From positions 248,001 to 312,000 of the forward strand of contig CBFFRP010000426.1 of NCBI GenBank assembly GCA_965644295.1: a DNA stretch of 64,000 nt, in the 5' to 3' direction. A program made the position numbers and the translations under genes. The notes beneath the pieces are model-generated. The model ran no database searches. It saw only the letters and a list, made by a program, of their open reading frames with translations, and was not told where the DNA came from. Source of the DNA: Paraphysomonas bandaiensis. Taxonomy: Eukaryota > Chrysophyceae. Shown here piece by piece: positions 1 through 12,000 of the stretch; position 1 is the first letter of the stretch, and each line of letters begins with the position of its first letter.

Positions 1-519
1 GGTTCCTCCTAATGGCCCTAAAATGTATCTCATGTTGCGCCAACCAGTAGCAAATTAAAGGGGCTCTATTTGTGTACGGCTAATACCGTACTTGTTATTG
101 GCTATTCAAATATTTGTTACTGGTTTTCATTGTCTAATATACAAATGAATAGCGATGCATGATTGTGTTGGTGTTGCTCGCACTCAATAAATAAGAGCAT
201 CTGACTGTAAGTAATCAAGATCTGTTTATATATTATAGTTAATGTGATGAGCTACAAACCTACTCCATATCAATTAGCTAGTGTGCTTGTATCAATTAAT
301 CTGAGTTGACTTGAGTATTAACTTAACAAGACATGTCAAATTCGACTACAATATACTGCATTGTATCATCCGTAGCAAGAAATATTAGATTTGGAATTTA
401 GTAGATGCTACCTATTTCCTGCGGTGTCAACCCCAAAGCACTCTGCTTTCCAAAAAACTTTTTCACAAAATACAGTTATGATTAGAAATTAATATACACA
501 CTATTATGTTTATTATATT
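1..519. other. Intergenic AT-rich sequence
   Basis: No coding region, RNA gene or clear repeat was recognised. The segment is AT-rich and contains scattered stops in all frames. It lies 3' of the minus-strand transporter gene that ends at 520, so its right part may hold that gene's 3' UTR. Confidence 0.5.
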
Positions 520-1367
520 TTAGAGTATGTATGATGCAACTAAACACAAAACAAGGACGCCAACAATGTCCATTAATACCTGGATAAAAAATATCGTTAG
601 AAAGTAGCACGGTATATACCCCACAAATTAATCAGCATAAAGAGTATCAATATAATGTATGTAATGTCAATAAAACACGATCTACGCATACGCAAAACGA
701 AACACAACTTATATTCGGTAGAGAATAGCTATTGACAGATGTGGCAGACCTGAACTGACGTTGCACCGTGAGCAGGATCCACTCCCATGAATAACATCAC
801 AAAGGGTAGAACACTTCCGAGGAATATAGATATAAACAATATCAGCACTAACGCAGTTGTAATTACTCCTACGTGTTGTATTAGGCTCGTTCATTCGTTT
901 TCGATTAGTATTGTACCTGTTTCCTTTAAGGACGATTCAGGTGATAGGAATACGCGTAAACAACCTGCTAGTCCTACAAAAACGCATATTCCGATTGCAC
1001 CACCACATTCTTGTAAAATCAACACAAATTGCCACTTGGGTTGTGTTTTTTCGAGAGCGATCTCACGTATTACTTTCACCGCAGCTTGGTTTCCAGCATT
1101 CCCACCAGCCCCAATTAACATGGTCATAAAGGCAACAAGAGTTGGATGGCGAGATAGAAGCATTTCATATTTTACAAGAATAATAGATGAAAAACTTTGA
1201 ACACAAAGAAATCCAATAAGCCAAACTGATCGCTCTAGAATAGAACTGGTTACAGTATCTACTCTTTCCACTTTGGTGTTACAGTTTTTTTCTTTGCATG
1301 TTTCATCATTACTATCAATAGATATAAAAGCTTCAATATCATCCATACTTTTCTCTAATATAACCAT
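520..1367 (-). CDS. MgtE/SLC41-family Mg2+ transporter, single membrane domain
   Basis: Three exons are proposed: 917-1367, 750-868 and 520-579, giving 209 aa. The protein carries the family core GAGGNAGNQAA and the late helix motif GVDPAHGATSVQV, followed after the second intron by LMDIVGVLVLCLV. Members of this family move Mg2+ across membranes through a five-helix domain, and with the third exon all five helices are present. The first intron (869-916, 48 nt) is a multiple of three and contains an in-frame TGA. The second (580-749, 170 nt) is long for this window; without it the protein would stop one helix short. The N-terminus before the first helix is only about 45 residues, so no CBS or N domain of bacterial MgtE is present. 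An additional upstream exon cannot be excluded. Family call is strong; ion and membrane location are inferred. Confidence 0.82.
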
Positions 1368-2039
1368 GTAGTATGATTATGTTATTAGTATAAGTAAGAT
1401 GTGACCTTATATCATCGCTACACCAATAAGACCCGAGTGTCGGATAATTCGAATGATGTGATTGGTGATTCATGAGGATTATGACTTTCTGAATTGTACG
1501 ATACAGACTTCTCTCTCGGCTCTTAGATGACTCTGTGTATCAGATATGGATATCATCTTGAATGTTTCCTATATCTATATAGATCCAAACCTTAAGTGCT
1601 GGTGTGATGGACTGGAAGATTGCGTGGAGGATATCAAGCCTCTCAAAACCCCGAGTTTTTGTATAAATATAAGCTTTCATTCGACCGCCCATCTTTCTTC
1701 TGGGTGTAGATTTTTTTCAGTTTCTAGCAAAAAGATCGGTTAAAGATTGTAATTCTCTGAGAAAGAACAATGACGTTGTGTACGTACCATACCGATACAT
1801 TTCATATCCTTCTTTTATTTTTTATAAAAAGTCGAGAAGGTTTTTCCTTCAGCCAATAGAATAACAGGAAAGTGTGGATTGTACAGGGAATTACTGTAAT
1901 AAGAGATCGATGAGTGTATATACAAGTATGTGAGGTAAGTCATACACAAGACATAGAGCAGACATATAGTAGCTGAGCACACAATAACCACCATATGTTG
2001 TACTAACTTAACTCAATATGACATAAGATTAAGATATCA
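1368..2039. other. Intergenic region between divergent genes
   Basis: About 670 bases lie between the transporter start and the start of the next plus-strand gene. No convincing coding exon or RNA was seen. It probably holds both promoters and possibly 5' UTR sequence. Confidence 0.4.
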
Positions 2040-4422
2040 ATGAATGATTGGTCAGTATCACTGTCCTCTGGGGACTCAGATACGGGTGTATCAGACACAG
2101 GGAGCTCAGATGAGGTGTTATATCCGAGAACATATCAACTCCGTCAAAAACAGAAGATTGATGGGATGGACACTGATAAACTACCAATGGAAAAGAAAGG
2201 ATTGGCTCCAGTAACTACAATGCATCATATAACAAGAATTACAGAGGGGGGAGTAGTCTGTTATCGTGTTCGTATATGTCGCACGTGAGTTTGTAACACT
2301 GTATATAATTGATTGTAGTCACTGTAATATACATATAGATGTTCTGGACTAAAACAGCTACTTGAGTTGGGTTCCTGTGCAGATTTGGAGTCAGCCTTGC
2401 TATTGAATGATGTCCATGAAATATTGGAAGGCAGAGTTTCACAATTACAACTACTTGTGCCTGATGATATGAAGTATTTCAATGCAATACAAGTATGTAC
2501 CATAGCCGATAGTATGTTCTTTATTTACTACATGATTATAGATCCGCAAACGTGGTAGCACGGAAGATACCCCAGTGATGAGTGTAATCAATGAAAGGCA
2601 ATGGAAGAACCATATGAAACGGCTCGTGCAAACCGCCCATGCGATGCCAGATGATAGTGATAAATTTGATACCTCTACTTTGGAGCCAAAAAAACTGCGA
2701 CAGGAAGTCAACAGGAATCAGCAGTCAGCTATCCCGCGATATGGTGTCTCAGTTTACCACGAGCCCACCGTTAACCCTATGCAAAACTTCTGCGCAAGAG
2801 TTACTACAGCTAATTTCTCTGCCGTAATTGCGCTATGGATGTGCCGAAGTTGGAACTACGGAATGAATGCTGAAACTCGAACTCATTGTACTTCTTTAAT
2901 AGAAGAGTTTCAAGTTGCTCTTTTTCAAATATGTAATCAGGACACTAACGTTGCATCACTTCATGCTGTCGGACTGAGTCGAACTGTAGCGGCTCTGAGT
3001 GTACCCCGGGCAACAGTGTTCTCTCTTTTGGCCAGCCAATACGCTGGAAACGATATGACCCAGCTTCAACATATGTTTCGACGCCTTAATCATATTCTTC
3101 CAAAGCATGACGCCCTTCGTATTGGCGAATTACGTTCTATGGCTATACTTATCGGTATTCCCGTTGACTGCAGCAGCACTACGTTTTCTTCGTTAACTTC
3201 CATTGCGAAGACCAGGGCGATGCTGTGTCATGCTAACATGGGTTTTTTCCTTGAGTAAGTAGTGTAGCACTATATTTTTGTTTGTCACTAGCACATGTAG
3301 TTCTCTGCGTAGGTACATGGCTTTCTTAGATAACGGAGTCCAAATGTGTTCAGTCGATGGAGTCGTACTGGATCGACACGACGCAGACATTCGTATTCAA
3401 GGTTACCACAAACAAACTGAAAATTGTGTCCGCTTAGTATCTCAGATTGCGTCTCTTATGAAGCCTGAAAATCATAATGACAGTTGTTTTTCTATCGACA
3501 ACCGTCACGTCAACTATCCTGATATCGTCATGCGAAATCTATGCGGTTTGACCCTATGTGGAGCAATAGCGCTGTGCGGTACATCAGGTTTGCTGTGGAA
3601 ACTTCAAGGTGACCAGGAGAGTGTTGTTCAAAGTGTCAACCTATCACTTTCGAATATCTGCCAATCATATTCGTGCTATGGAGAGGAGACAGTGAATTCT
3701 AAGTGCTTGTATTCATCAGCCCGATTGATGATGTCTAACGTCGCCAACATTGGTAGTGCGTCATTCTATGAGCACGATATCAATCTTGTACGTGATGTGC
3801 TGACAGTATTAGTCGGTGACTCAACATATGCTGTGCGAGCAATACTTCACACAAGGCCGCAGTTACAGCTCTCATCTCCAGTGCTAGAAAGTGGATTAAT
3901 ATCACGTATGGTGGCGAATATGACCGACATGGAATCCTATTTATGCGCATGTGCAGCTCTGATGCAATATATCTCGTACTGTATTGGAGAATTGATTGAA
4001 AAAGAGGAATGGGAGACAGAGTTATTCTCTGTTTTGGATACTGTCCTTGGACCTCAATTGCGAACCCTCAATGGCGTGGGAATGCAGTCGATTCAGAACT
4101 CACTTGTAACTCTATTTGATTTGACTGCTTATGTTTGCGGTGATATGGCTGCTGAGATCAAACGAGCTAAGTGTGCTACTACATTCTCACTTACTTCATA
4201 TGCTCTGACGGTTACAATTGATGCGACAGTTACGATTTCACAAAGGTATGATACGCATTTGTCTAAATTATATTGTATGTTACAGTGGTGTGTGGCAGTT
4301 TACCTCATCACGCAGAGCGGCTGGCTAGAATTTATGAGAACTCCTACTACGTGCTACGAAATGTAAGCCACAGGTTTGCTTTTGCCCGCTTGCTTCTTGA
4401 TAGCATCCTAAACTATTCCTGA
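2040..4422 (+). CDS. Unknown protein, five exons, mostly alpha-helical
   Basis: Exons are proposed at 2040-2284, 2339-2492, 2542-3254, 3301-4245 and 4299-4422. All phases agree, and the last exon restores a frame ending in RFAFARLLLDSILNYS and TGA. The product is about 726 aa. The N-terminus is acidic and Ser/Asp-rich (about residues 1-60). A Cys pair (RICRTC) follows, and the rest is a long stretch of Cys-containing, hydrophobic-periodic sequence that resembles a helical repeat or solenoid. I do not recognise a family and assign no function. The reading frame stays open across four introns of 46-54 nt, which supports a real gene. The last intron could end at 4285 instead of 4298, but that would give a worse C-terminus. 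Confidence 0.75.
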
Positions 4423-4733
4423 GAAGGAGAGTTGTATATCACGGTGTAGAAATTCGTTAGTATTTTTGTATTACACACGAACGTTTACGTATGGTGTGCA
4501 CCGATGAAATACTATTCATTTAGATTATAACTAGAATATTTATCCTGCATAGAAAATGTAATGTTTAGACTCGAATTTTGCGTCCTCTGAAAGAATACTA
4601 TAAATTTCAAAATTAATTTAATGCAAATTATTCAACATTGTCACCGATCATATTTATTTGAGCAGCGATATCTTTCACTGCAACAAACAACTGATGTAAC
4701 ATTGCCAAGATATCTAGCGCCTAGTGCGCAACC
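4423..4733. other. Intergenic AT-rich sequence
   Basis: About 310 bases of AT-rich sequence follow the stop codon of the upstream gene. Nothing beyond a likely 3' UTR was seen. Confidence 0.4.
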
Positions 4734-5185
4734 CTCAACAAAGTCGGACTCGCTTCTTTTCGTGGTGTTTTGAGGGATAAGCACTGGAGATATTTCTCCG
4801 GGAAACTAACGCGAGCCGCATATATAGTCAGCACTGACTCAGCAGATATTGTTCTGCCCACTCGTAGCCTAATACTTGTGTGGTACAAGGGACACTAGTA
4901 AGTGTCACTTGTGTAGATGTCTTTTGGCTTTGACGAGTAAACAGGCATCCGGGAATGGGCCCACCTCAAGGGCGTCCGGGGGTATTGGGCTGCCTGCTGA
5001 AGTCTATCATCCGGGTTGTTCGCTTTAAGGACAGAGAGCGAAAATGGCTGCACCTTAATGCTTGCGGGTGACGCACAAGCAGCTTTCGTAACGTTAAATA
5101 GTAGGATATCAGAGTTAGTTAAATTGATTTGCTACATTAGTTCTGACGCGTACACGTCTATTGCTAATAGTCAGAGTTTCACTAC
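4734..5185 (+). repeat. Dispersed ~450-bp repeat, copy A (full length)
   Basis: This stretch is near-identical over long blocks to sequences at 8291-8728, 27081-27305, 27450-27898 (inverted) and 59790-59930 (inverted). The left end (CTCAACAAAGTCGGA) is shared with the 27450-27898 copy and the right end (TTCACTAC) with the 8291 and 27450 copies, so this copy looks complete. It contains short palindromes such as GGAGATATTTCTCC and GTCAGCACTGAC, and the conserved core GACGCACAAGCAGCTTTCGT. It has no long open frame. It could be a solo LTR or a non-autonomous element; I saw neither terminal inverted repeats nor an obvious target-site duplication. Confidence 0.8.
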
Positions 5186-5220
5186 GAGCGCGCGTAATTA
5201 CGACAGATACACATATAGGA

Positions 5221-7051
5221 TTACGAAACAACATTGGGTAACTGCTTAATATCTGGAAGAACAAACTCGTTTGCACTTCTGTCAATACAAGGCTTCGTAT
5301 AATATTTGAGATATAGAAGTTCATTGCGGAGGGCCTGGCAGCGGGGTTGTAGCATAAACTCTGAGAAAGGCATTTCATACGAAAAGTCAGATGCATCGCC
5401 ACCTGCACCCACAGCACTGATTCCCATATTCTTTTTAAGAAGTGCCATATTAAATGAAATCATTTGCAACCAGAAGTAATTTAATGTCTCATGTGAGGTC
5501 TCTCCTTCAAAATCCGAAACTGTTTTAAGTACATCTGAGGCCTTTCCCCGTCTGCCCATGCTTCGAAGGAGCACGTATATCAATCGTAACTTGCTCTCGT
5601 GACCCCATCCTGTGAGTGACCCTTCATTAAAAGCAGTCATAAATTCTTCGTCTGACATGGGCTCTCTAGCCCGAATGTCATCCCGCAGCTCAATCGGAAC
5701 CCCAGAAACATGAGAGGAGGGATTCGTAGAGCTCAAAACAGATGGAAGAGGACGCAGGTCAGGCAGCAGCACAGCAGTTCGCGCCTCAGCATCCAGCAGC
5801 ATCCGTTTTTTGCTGTGTACACAGTACCACATTCAGTCAAAATACCAATTTGCAGTTGTGATACCTGTAGTAGTGCAGGAACAGGCCACCGTTGACTAGC
5901 TGCGGGTTGAGTAGTAGGAATGACCTAAAGTCCTTTCCAGGATTACGGGTAGCGACTATGGCATAATGTACCATATGAGACCAGAAATATGTCTGCACGC
6001 AATTTCATATATTAAGCAGAATAAAAAATAAAAAATTTCATATATTACCATTGTCTCGTGGAAGGTAGTGCCGCGACTGCTCGGTCGTGCGGTGCGAGGG
6101 GAATTAGAAATAAAGTGCTTTATTGATGCAAATATTTTCTCTAAGCCCTCTCGTCTCCCAAACCGAGTCAAGAAAAGCCAAGCAATTCGTAGATGTGTGC
6201 GATGGTCCCATGTATCCAGAGTGCATTCATCGAGAGCCTTTACATCAGCAATTAACATCCCAAGATTCATAGACATACCACGCATACCTGCAAAAAGGCG
6301 TCATCAGGTTCGTCCTCCCGTTCCAGCCACTCTATTAATAACGCCTCTTGCCGTTGTGCTTCCTCGTCGAGAAAAGTACTAGGTTTCTCTTCCTGGGCAT
6401 TTTTCACGTTATCATCAGTATCAGTAGACCCTGGTACAGGACGAGGATGAGAAAACCGATGGCGTAATCGCTCTACCATCCACTCCATTCCTACATCTAA
6501 ACCCTCTCCTCGCGTCCCAGAGCAAGGTACTACACAAATTTGAAATTTTTTCTGTAGAGATTTAAGATCCAGGCCCTCTGCAACCTGCTCTTCATTCAAT
6601 GCATTCGGTAGATCTTGCTTATTGGCAAACACAAGAACTACAGCGTCCTGTAACTCTGGTTCGTCAAGAAGACGATGCAATTCATCACGTGTAGTACTAA
6701 TTCGTTCATGATCATTTGAATCTACAACAAATACAACACCATTCGTATTTTTATAGTAGTGTCTCCAGAGGGGTCGTATCTTATCACATCCCCCCACATC
6801 CCATACAGTTAGATCCATTCCAGCGCATTGGAATGTTTCTACATTAAATCCTATACAGAGATTACCATTCAAGTGATATGATAGTATATGTAATGATGTA
6901 TACCTATCGTAGGCATAGTTGTAACAACCTCCCCTAGTTTGAGTTGATAGAGAATAGTAGTCTTCCCTGCTGCATCAAGAGACACCATCAAGACACGTGC
7001 TTCTGTACGTGGATAAAGTGTATCTAATAAACGTGATATTAGGCTTGACAT
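5221..7051 (-). CDS. Arf-like small GTPase fused to two tandem C-terminal domains
   Basis: Exons are 6904-7051, 6288-6850, 6049-6237, 5865-5992 and 5221-5812, giving 539 aa. Residues 1 to about 185 are Arf-like: SLDAAGKTT (P-loop), TIGFNVET (switch I), WDVGG (switch II) and NKQD. There is Ser24 where Arf proteins usually have the first P-loop Gly, and no Gly2, so N-myristoylation is unlikely. After a linker two related units follow, at about 232-368 and 395-539. Unit 1 has [28 protein letters not shown] and [10 protein letters not shown]. Unit 2 has [28 protein letters not shown] and [11 protein letters not shown] at matching spacing. The tandem units look like an internal duplication. Arf proteins act as GTP-regulated membrane-traffic switches; the role of the added units is unknown to me. 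Confidence 0.85.
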
Positions 7052-8290
7052 GTTATGAATAGGTGGATATATGCTAGAACACTGTGTCTGTGATGTAATG
7101 TATGGATATATATGCATATACATGGACATCTCTGGGCTGTGAATGGATATGTACAGCAGTTTCCATATACATAGAGAGCATACAGCATCTTAGTTTTCGG
7201 AAATAAACTGAAGCAAAAATTGTCTATATTACTGAAATACAACTACGGCTAGAATACAGATAATTGTTGTCTCAATATTAGAGGCATCTTTGAACAAAAA
7301 TATACAAAGGATGCCGATATGGCCGATTGGATAGGGTTGTGACGTTGTGACACGTATTTGAGGACAGAAAATTCTTTGAATTCTTTGTTAGAAATTACTA
7401 ATTTTTATGAGTTTTATGAGAACAGAAATGAAAAAATAGGGATTTCTATTGCAACCACTGATGTCTGTCGTTATGTAGTGTGGTGTACACCATATGTCCA
7501 CAAGATACTATGCATGCATGGAAGCAATAAGCTTATTATAAAACTTATCAGTGATCGCATTCACCTGTTATTTCTGCTTCTCTAACATTCCAGTTCTCTT
7601 TGAATGACACCAGTAAATAGAGCTCACATATATAACTGTATATTTATAGCTGTGTGCCTGTATATGCGTATGTATTGTCCGTTACTATATATCATACCAC
7701 AGTTTATACATTGTATGGAAGATTGCCATTCACTTCTAGACAAATACAAATGAAAATAACAGCACATTCTTCGTATAAGGTTGCTTAACTAAATGATAAG
7801 CGGTGATGCTATTCAAGCTTGGTGGATAAATTGACTGATTTGTGCCGTCGATAACAAACTCTGAAGAGTGCTAGTAAGTTCCGTAAGAAATATATCCTAT
7901 GCGCAGTAATCAAACAAGATACACGGTGATTGGCCGCTATGTGTTTCTATACGACCACTTGTGATCATGCGGGTTTGGTGCTGACGTGTTAGCTCTAATT
8001 CCAAGTGAAATGGAACATGCCAAGCTGGTGCTATTACGGGACGACTTGAAATTCATTCAATGTTTGTCAACAGAATAACTGAAGGAAGGCGATCACCAGC
8101 TCAATCTGCACGACGTTCGTACATTGTTTGACAAACTCATCATAATTCGAGCGTCATCTGGGCAACAATGCACCTATTAATCAGGACATTCCCTTCAAAA
8201 CTTCAGTCGTGAAAATGAAAAGTAGCAACTAAGCCTCACCAATCCGAACAAAATGAACTTAAAATATTCTTGCTCAGTGAGGGTGAAGAA
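7052..8290. other. Intergenic region with promoter of the Arf-like gene
   Basis: No supported gene was found. GTACAGCAGT at 7151-7160 lies about 100 bp upstream of the Arf-like start codon and matches a word repeated in several other promoters here. A short open frame at 7358-7585 has no family resemblance and is rejected. Confidence 0.4.
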
Positions 8291-8728
8291 GATAAGCACT
8301 GGAGATATTTCTCCGGGAAACTAACCCGAGCCCCATATATAGTCAGCACTGACTCAGCAGATATTATTCTGCCCACTCATAGCCAAACGCTTGTGTGGTA
8401 CAAGGGACTCTAGTAAGTGTCACTTGTGTAGACGTCTTTGAGCCTTGACGAATAAACAGGCATCCGGGAATGGGTCCACCTCAAGGGCATCCCGGCTGTT
8501 CACTTTAACAACAATCCTGAAGTCAGCAGATGTCAGGTATATCAACGATCTGCTTGCTTTTAGTGATAGAACAAAAATGGTTGCATCTTGGTGCTTGCGG
8601 GTGACGCACAAGCAGCTTTCGTAGCACTAAAGAGTAGGATATCAGAGTTAAGCACTAGTTAGTTAAATTGTTTTGCTACATTAGTTCTGACGCTTACAAG
8701 TCTATGCTAGTAGTCAGACATTCACTAC
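8291..8728 (+). repeat. Dispersed ~450-bp repeat, copy B
   Basis: This copy matches copy A from GATAAGCACTGGAGATATTT to TTCACTAC with scattered changes. A central segment (about 8514-8560) differs from copy A but matches the start of copy C at 27081, so at least two sub-types of the element exist. Copy B lacks the first roughly 45 bases of copy A. Confidence 0.8.
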
Positions 8729-9047
8729 TATGACTCATTTACTCAAGTGTATGACTCCTTGGCATTTAGAGGTACTCATGTTTTTGCGCATGAACCGTCG
8801 CCTCTAGCATGAAAGTTGAGGAAGCTTTGTCATCAAATGTAATACACACAATATTTACCAATGCCATACTTTATATCACTTTGTTTTCATTTGCTATTGA
8901 AACTCTATAACAATAAACGGAAAAAGAACAACTTCTTTTTTAATATTATAAAATGACAATTGACACTCATCAGCGTTTGCATGGATACTCTAACGCCACA
9001 ACTATTCTTTTTGGCAATTAATAAACTATACAATTTACATGTCAAAC
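8729..9047. other. Intergenic spacer, likely 3' UTR of the RRP6-like gene
   Basis: This is AT-rich sequence without an open frame, between repeat copy B and the end of the minus-strand RRP6-like gene. Confidence 0.35.
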
Positions 9048-12000
9048 TTATTTCGGGAACATACGACTTCGTTCTCTATCACGTCGTTCAACTATAGCCC
9101 CTCTACCCCCTGGCCCAGACTTCTTGTTTCCTCTAGCCGGTGCAGAGCCAGCCTGTGACGCACCGGGGCCAGCGATGAACTGGTGATACTTTCCACCCTG
9201 TTGAGCAGCACCAAAGGCTGCAGGAGCCGATGCCGACAACTGTTTCGGTAACTGCATCGAAGGTGTCGTGTGGCCACCAAGGGCTCCATGTGGGGCCCCG
9301 TGATGTGCACGAGAGTAATCGAACGATGATGCCTACAGTACATCAAAACTTGTCACTTTCCTACACACATGTATATCATACACGTACCACTTTACTTCTA
9401 TCACCGCTGTTGGACCTTGTTTTATGACTACCAGCACTACTGCTCCTGCTACCGGTACTTCCCTTACTATTGCCACGCTTCCTATGAGTTCCTTCATTTG
9501 ATGCTGACCGTCGGTCCTACAATGATATGAGGGTCATGAAGAGAGTTCAACATAAAAAATACCGCTGATGGGGGTCGACCTCGGCCCGCATGTGTGCCCT
9601 CTTCTCCCTGTTGTGCTGTGCTGTTGGCATGCTCGTCAGCGAGATGCTTCTCCATTACCCTATTTTTATCCGCCCCTTCCACCCAGCCCACACTAATAGC
9701 AAAATCCAGCTACGATGACGTCAACCCAACAATGTGACAAGAGTGATTCGCCTACCGTTCCATCAGCGCCCTTCTCCTCGTACTCTGTTGAGGTTTCGTA
9801 CCACTCTGTGTCCTGATCTTTCTGTCCTTGTCCTTGTCCTTGTACATGCTTTTCCTGGCTCTCAGGTACATCGCGGTTCCTCTTCTTGTCCTTGTTACGC
9901 CCCCTGTTGCGGTTAGATATGTCATAAATCTCTGTCAGGGACTGGGGAAGCGCGTCCAGACTAGATGCAGTACTGACTGCCCCACTGCCTGGTTCACTAT
10001 CAGGGTTAGAGGCGGATACAGAGGCCACAGGGCTGAAGTGCGACCCCTCGCTTTCGCTAGTTATGGCACTGCTACGCTGTAGCTCCTGATGGGCCTTCTC
10101 AAGTCTGGCAATCGTAGCTGCACCAACGCCGGTTGGACTCTGTACAGCTCCGATTAGAAGTGTAGCAGAGCAGATACATTTATGCACAAAACTCACCATA
10201 GTCCGTAAGACAGCATCGATAGGTGAGTCCCCAGGATGCATCGGAGAGGCAGCAGTTGTAGCCCGCCACATAGCATCATTGAAGAGCTGAGCGAGACATT
10301 ATGTAAATAAGGATTTGTCATAATAATATGCATTATACCTGCGGCCATTCAGGGTCTGCACCTGGGTCCGGACTTGTAACTGTCTCTCCAGGCCGCCCAG
10401 AAGCCGAAGGAGCTGAAGAGGACGCAAGATAGAGGGCAGCACCTGGAGATGCGACCGTGCGACCCTCCGCTGCTATTGGAATCATAACGGAGGGTGATGT
10501 ATCCCCCACTGTTCGACGGACTTGTCCGTGCTTGCTCTGTGTGGCATCACATGGACTCCACTTCGGCCGTATTACCTGTGCAGTGCCCTCCTTGTCCTCG
10601 TACACCTCATCCATAGATGCATCACTCGAATCTGTCAGTGTACGGCTGCGTATAACAGGTGCACTACTGCTTGATGGGGAGGACATTGCATCTGCGGGAC
10701 CTAACCCCAACTGCTCACGTTGAGCCGTCACTACCTCCGGGATGTGGTCTCGAAGGTAAGAACTCAAGGGGGCACATGCTAAAATTCCAGCCTCGTCCAA
10801 AGGTACAGCCTGACCCAAGCGAACAAGTTCCGCGTTCGACATGATAAATAAAGGGCTTTCATCCTCCCGACGAGCCGCTAGGTCCCGCCAATTCCACAGA
10901 GCAGCAAGAGCAGCATTTTGCTCCGCTGTGATGTCTGGCTTCAACTGTTTAGATCCCTGTCTAGGATCTACCAAAAGTCTAGAGTATCCAAGAGGGGAAA
11001 ATGGTTCCTTCTCGTACCTCTTGAGACAAGTGCGTTGTGAGGCGATGAGTACGGCCTCTATACCTGCCGCGCCCTGCGACGCATGCACATCCCGCCGCAC
11101 ACAGTCGTAGATGTACAACAGGTAGTGGGTATTACTGCGGGCATACTCCAACATATCTGCAGGAAGTCGGCGCTGGCGCCAGTCCGATAGCTGTAGCCTC
11201 TTGTTGAGCGTGATGCCACAGTGGTATTTAAGCAAGTGGGCTAGGGATAACGTTGGGTACCTCAAGGCCTTAGCCGCGTGGTAGGTGTCGAAGCAGTTAA
11301 CTATATACAGGCCAAAGTCTCGCTGCAGCCAAAGGATAGCATTGTCGCATCCGTGAAAGACCTTAACAACCTCCGGATCGGTGAATATTGGTAGCAGCGA
11401 AGACATATATTTCCTGAGCGCAAGGGCATCAATAATATAGTCTTTTTCCCTCGTTGAAATCTGTAGAAACAGAGGTTACTGATATAATCTGATACGTGCT
11501 AACTAACCTGCATGAGGCATGTGATTCCCTGGAAAGATCTATAGCTGTGGTGCTCAAGGGCAATCGCTATTTCTTTGTAACATTTTATCTCGTTGACCGC
11601 ACTCTGCAACTCCTCCGGTTCATCAATATACTCAAAGGGTCTCATCGCAGGAATAGCAGGCATTACTGGATTAATGTAGGCTGAATCAGCCAGCTGCTGT
11701 TCATGGCTGATTCGTGCGCAGAGTGCCTTGATCTCAGATTCGTACGGGTGGGCATAGTAGGTAACTGGGGCGACCGAGATGGCATCAGACGCCTCCACTG
11801 GCATTTCGCGAATATCAAGAGGGGTGGAAGAATGGGGTTTGGTAAGCAATCGCGGTCGGAAAGGTCGATTGCGAGAGTTGTCAATCTCTTTTCTAAACAT
11901 CAGTTGGGGCTTCGGGATATCACAGGTACTCTCACGTAAGATCCTGTCACGATCAACGATCAATGATTCCTTGATAAGGGAAGAAAGTTTATGAATTTCT

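Noticed and set aside
891-893. In-frame TGA in the transporter as possible selenocysteine or recoded stop
   Set aside because: A 48-nt GT-AG intron removes it and joins KETG to VITTALVL in frame; other genes end at TGA normally.
787-1200. 137-aa plus-strand open frame over the Mg2+ transporter
   Set aside because: It lies antisense to a gene with clear family motifs and shows no motif of its own.
7309-7380. Short tRNA-like start (GCCGATATGGCCGA)
   Set aside because: No matching acceptor 3' strand, T-loop GTTCGANNC or anticodon stem follows, so no tRNA can be folded.
7358-7585. 75-aa plus-strand open frame
   Set aside because: AT-rich composition, no recognisable domain, no splice-consistent extension.
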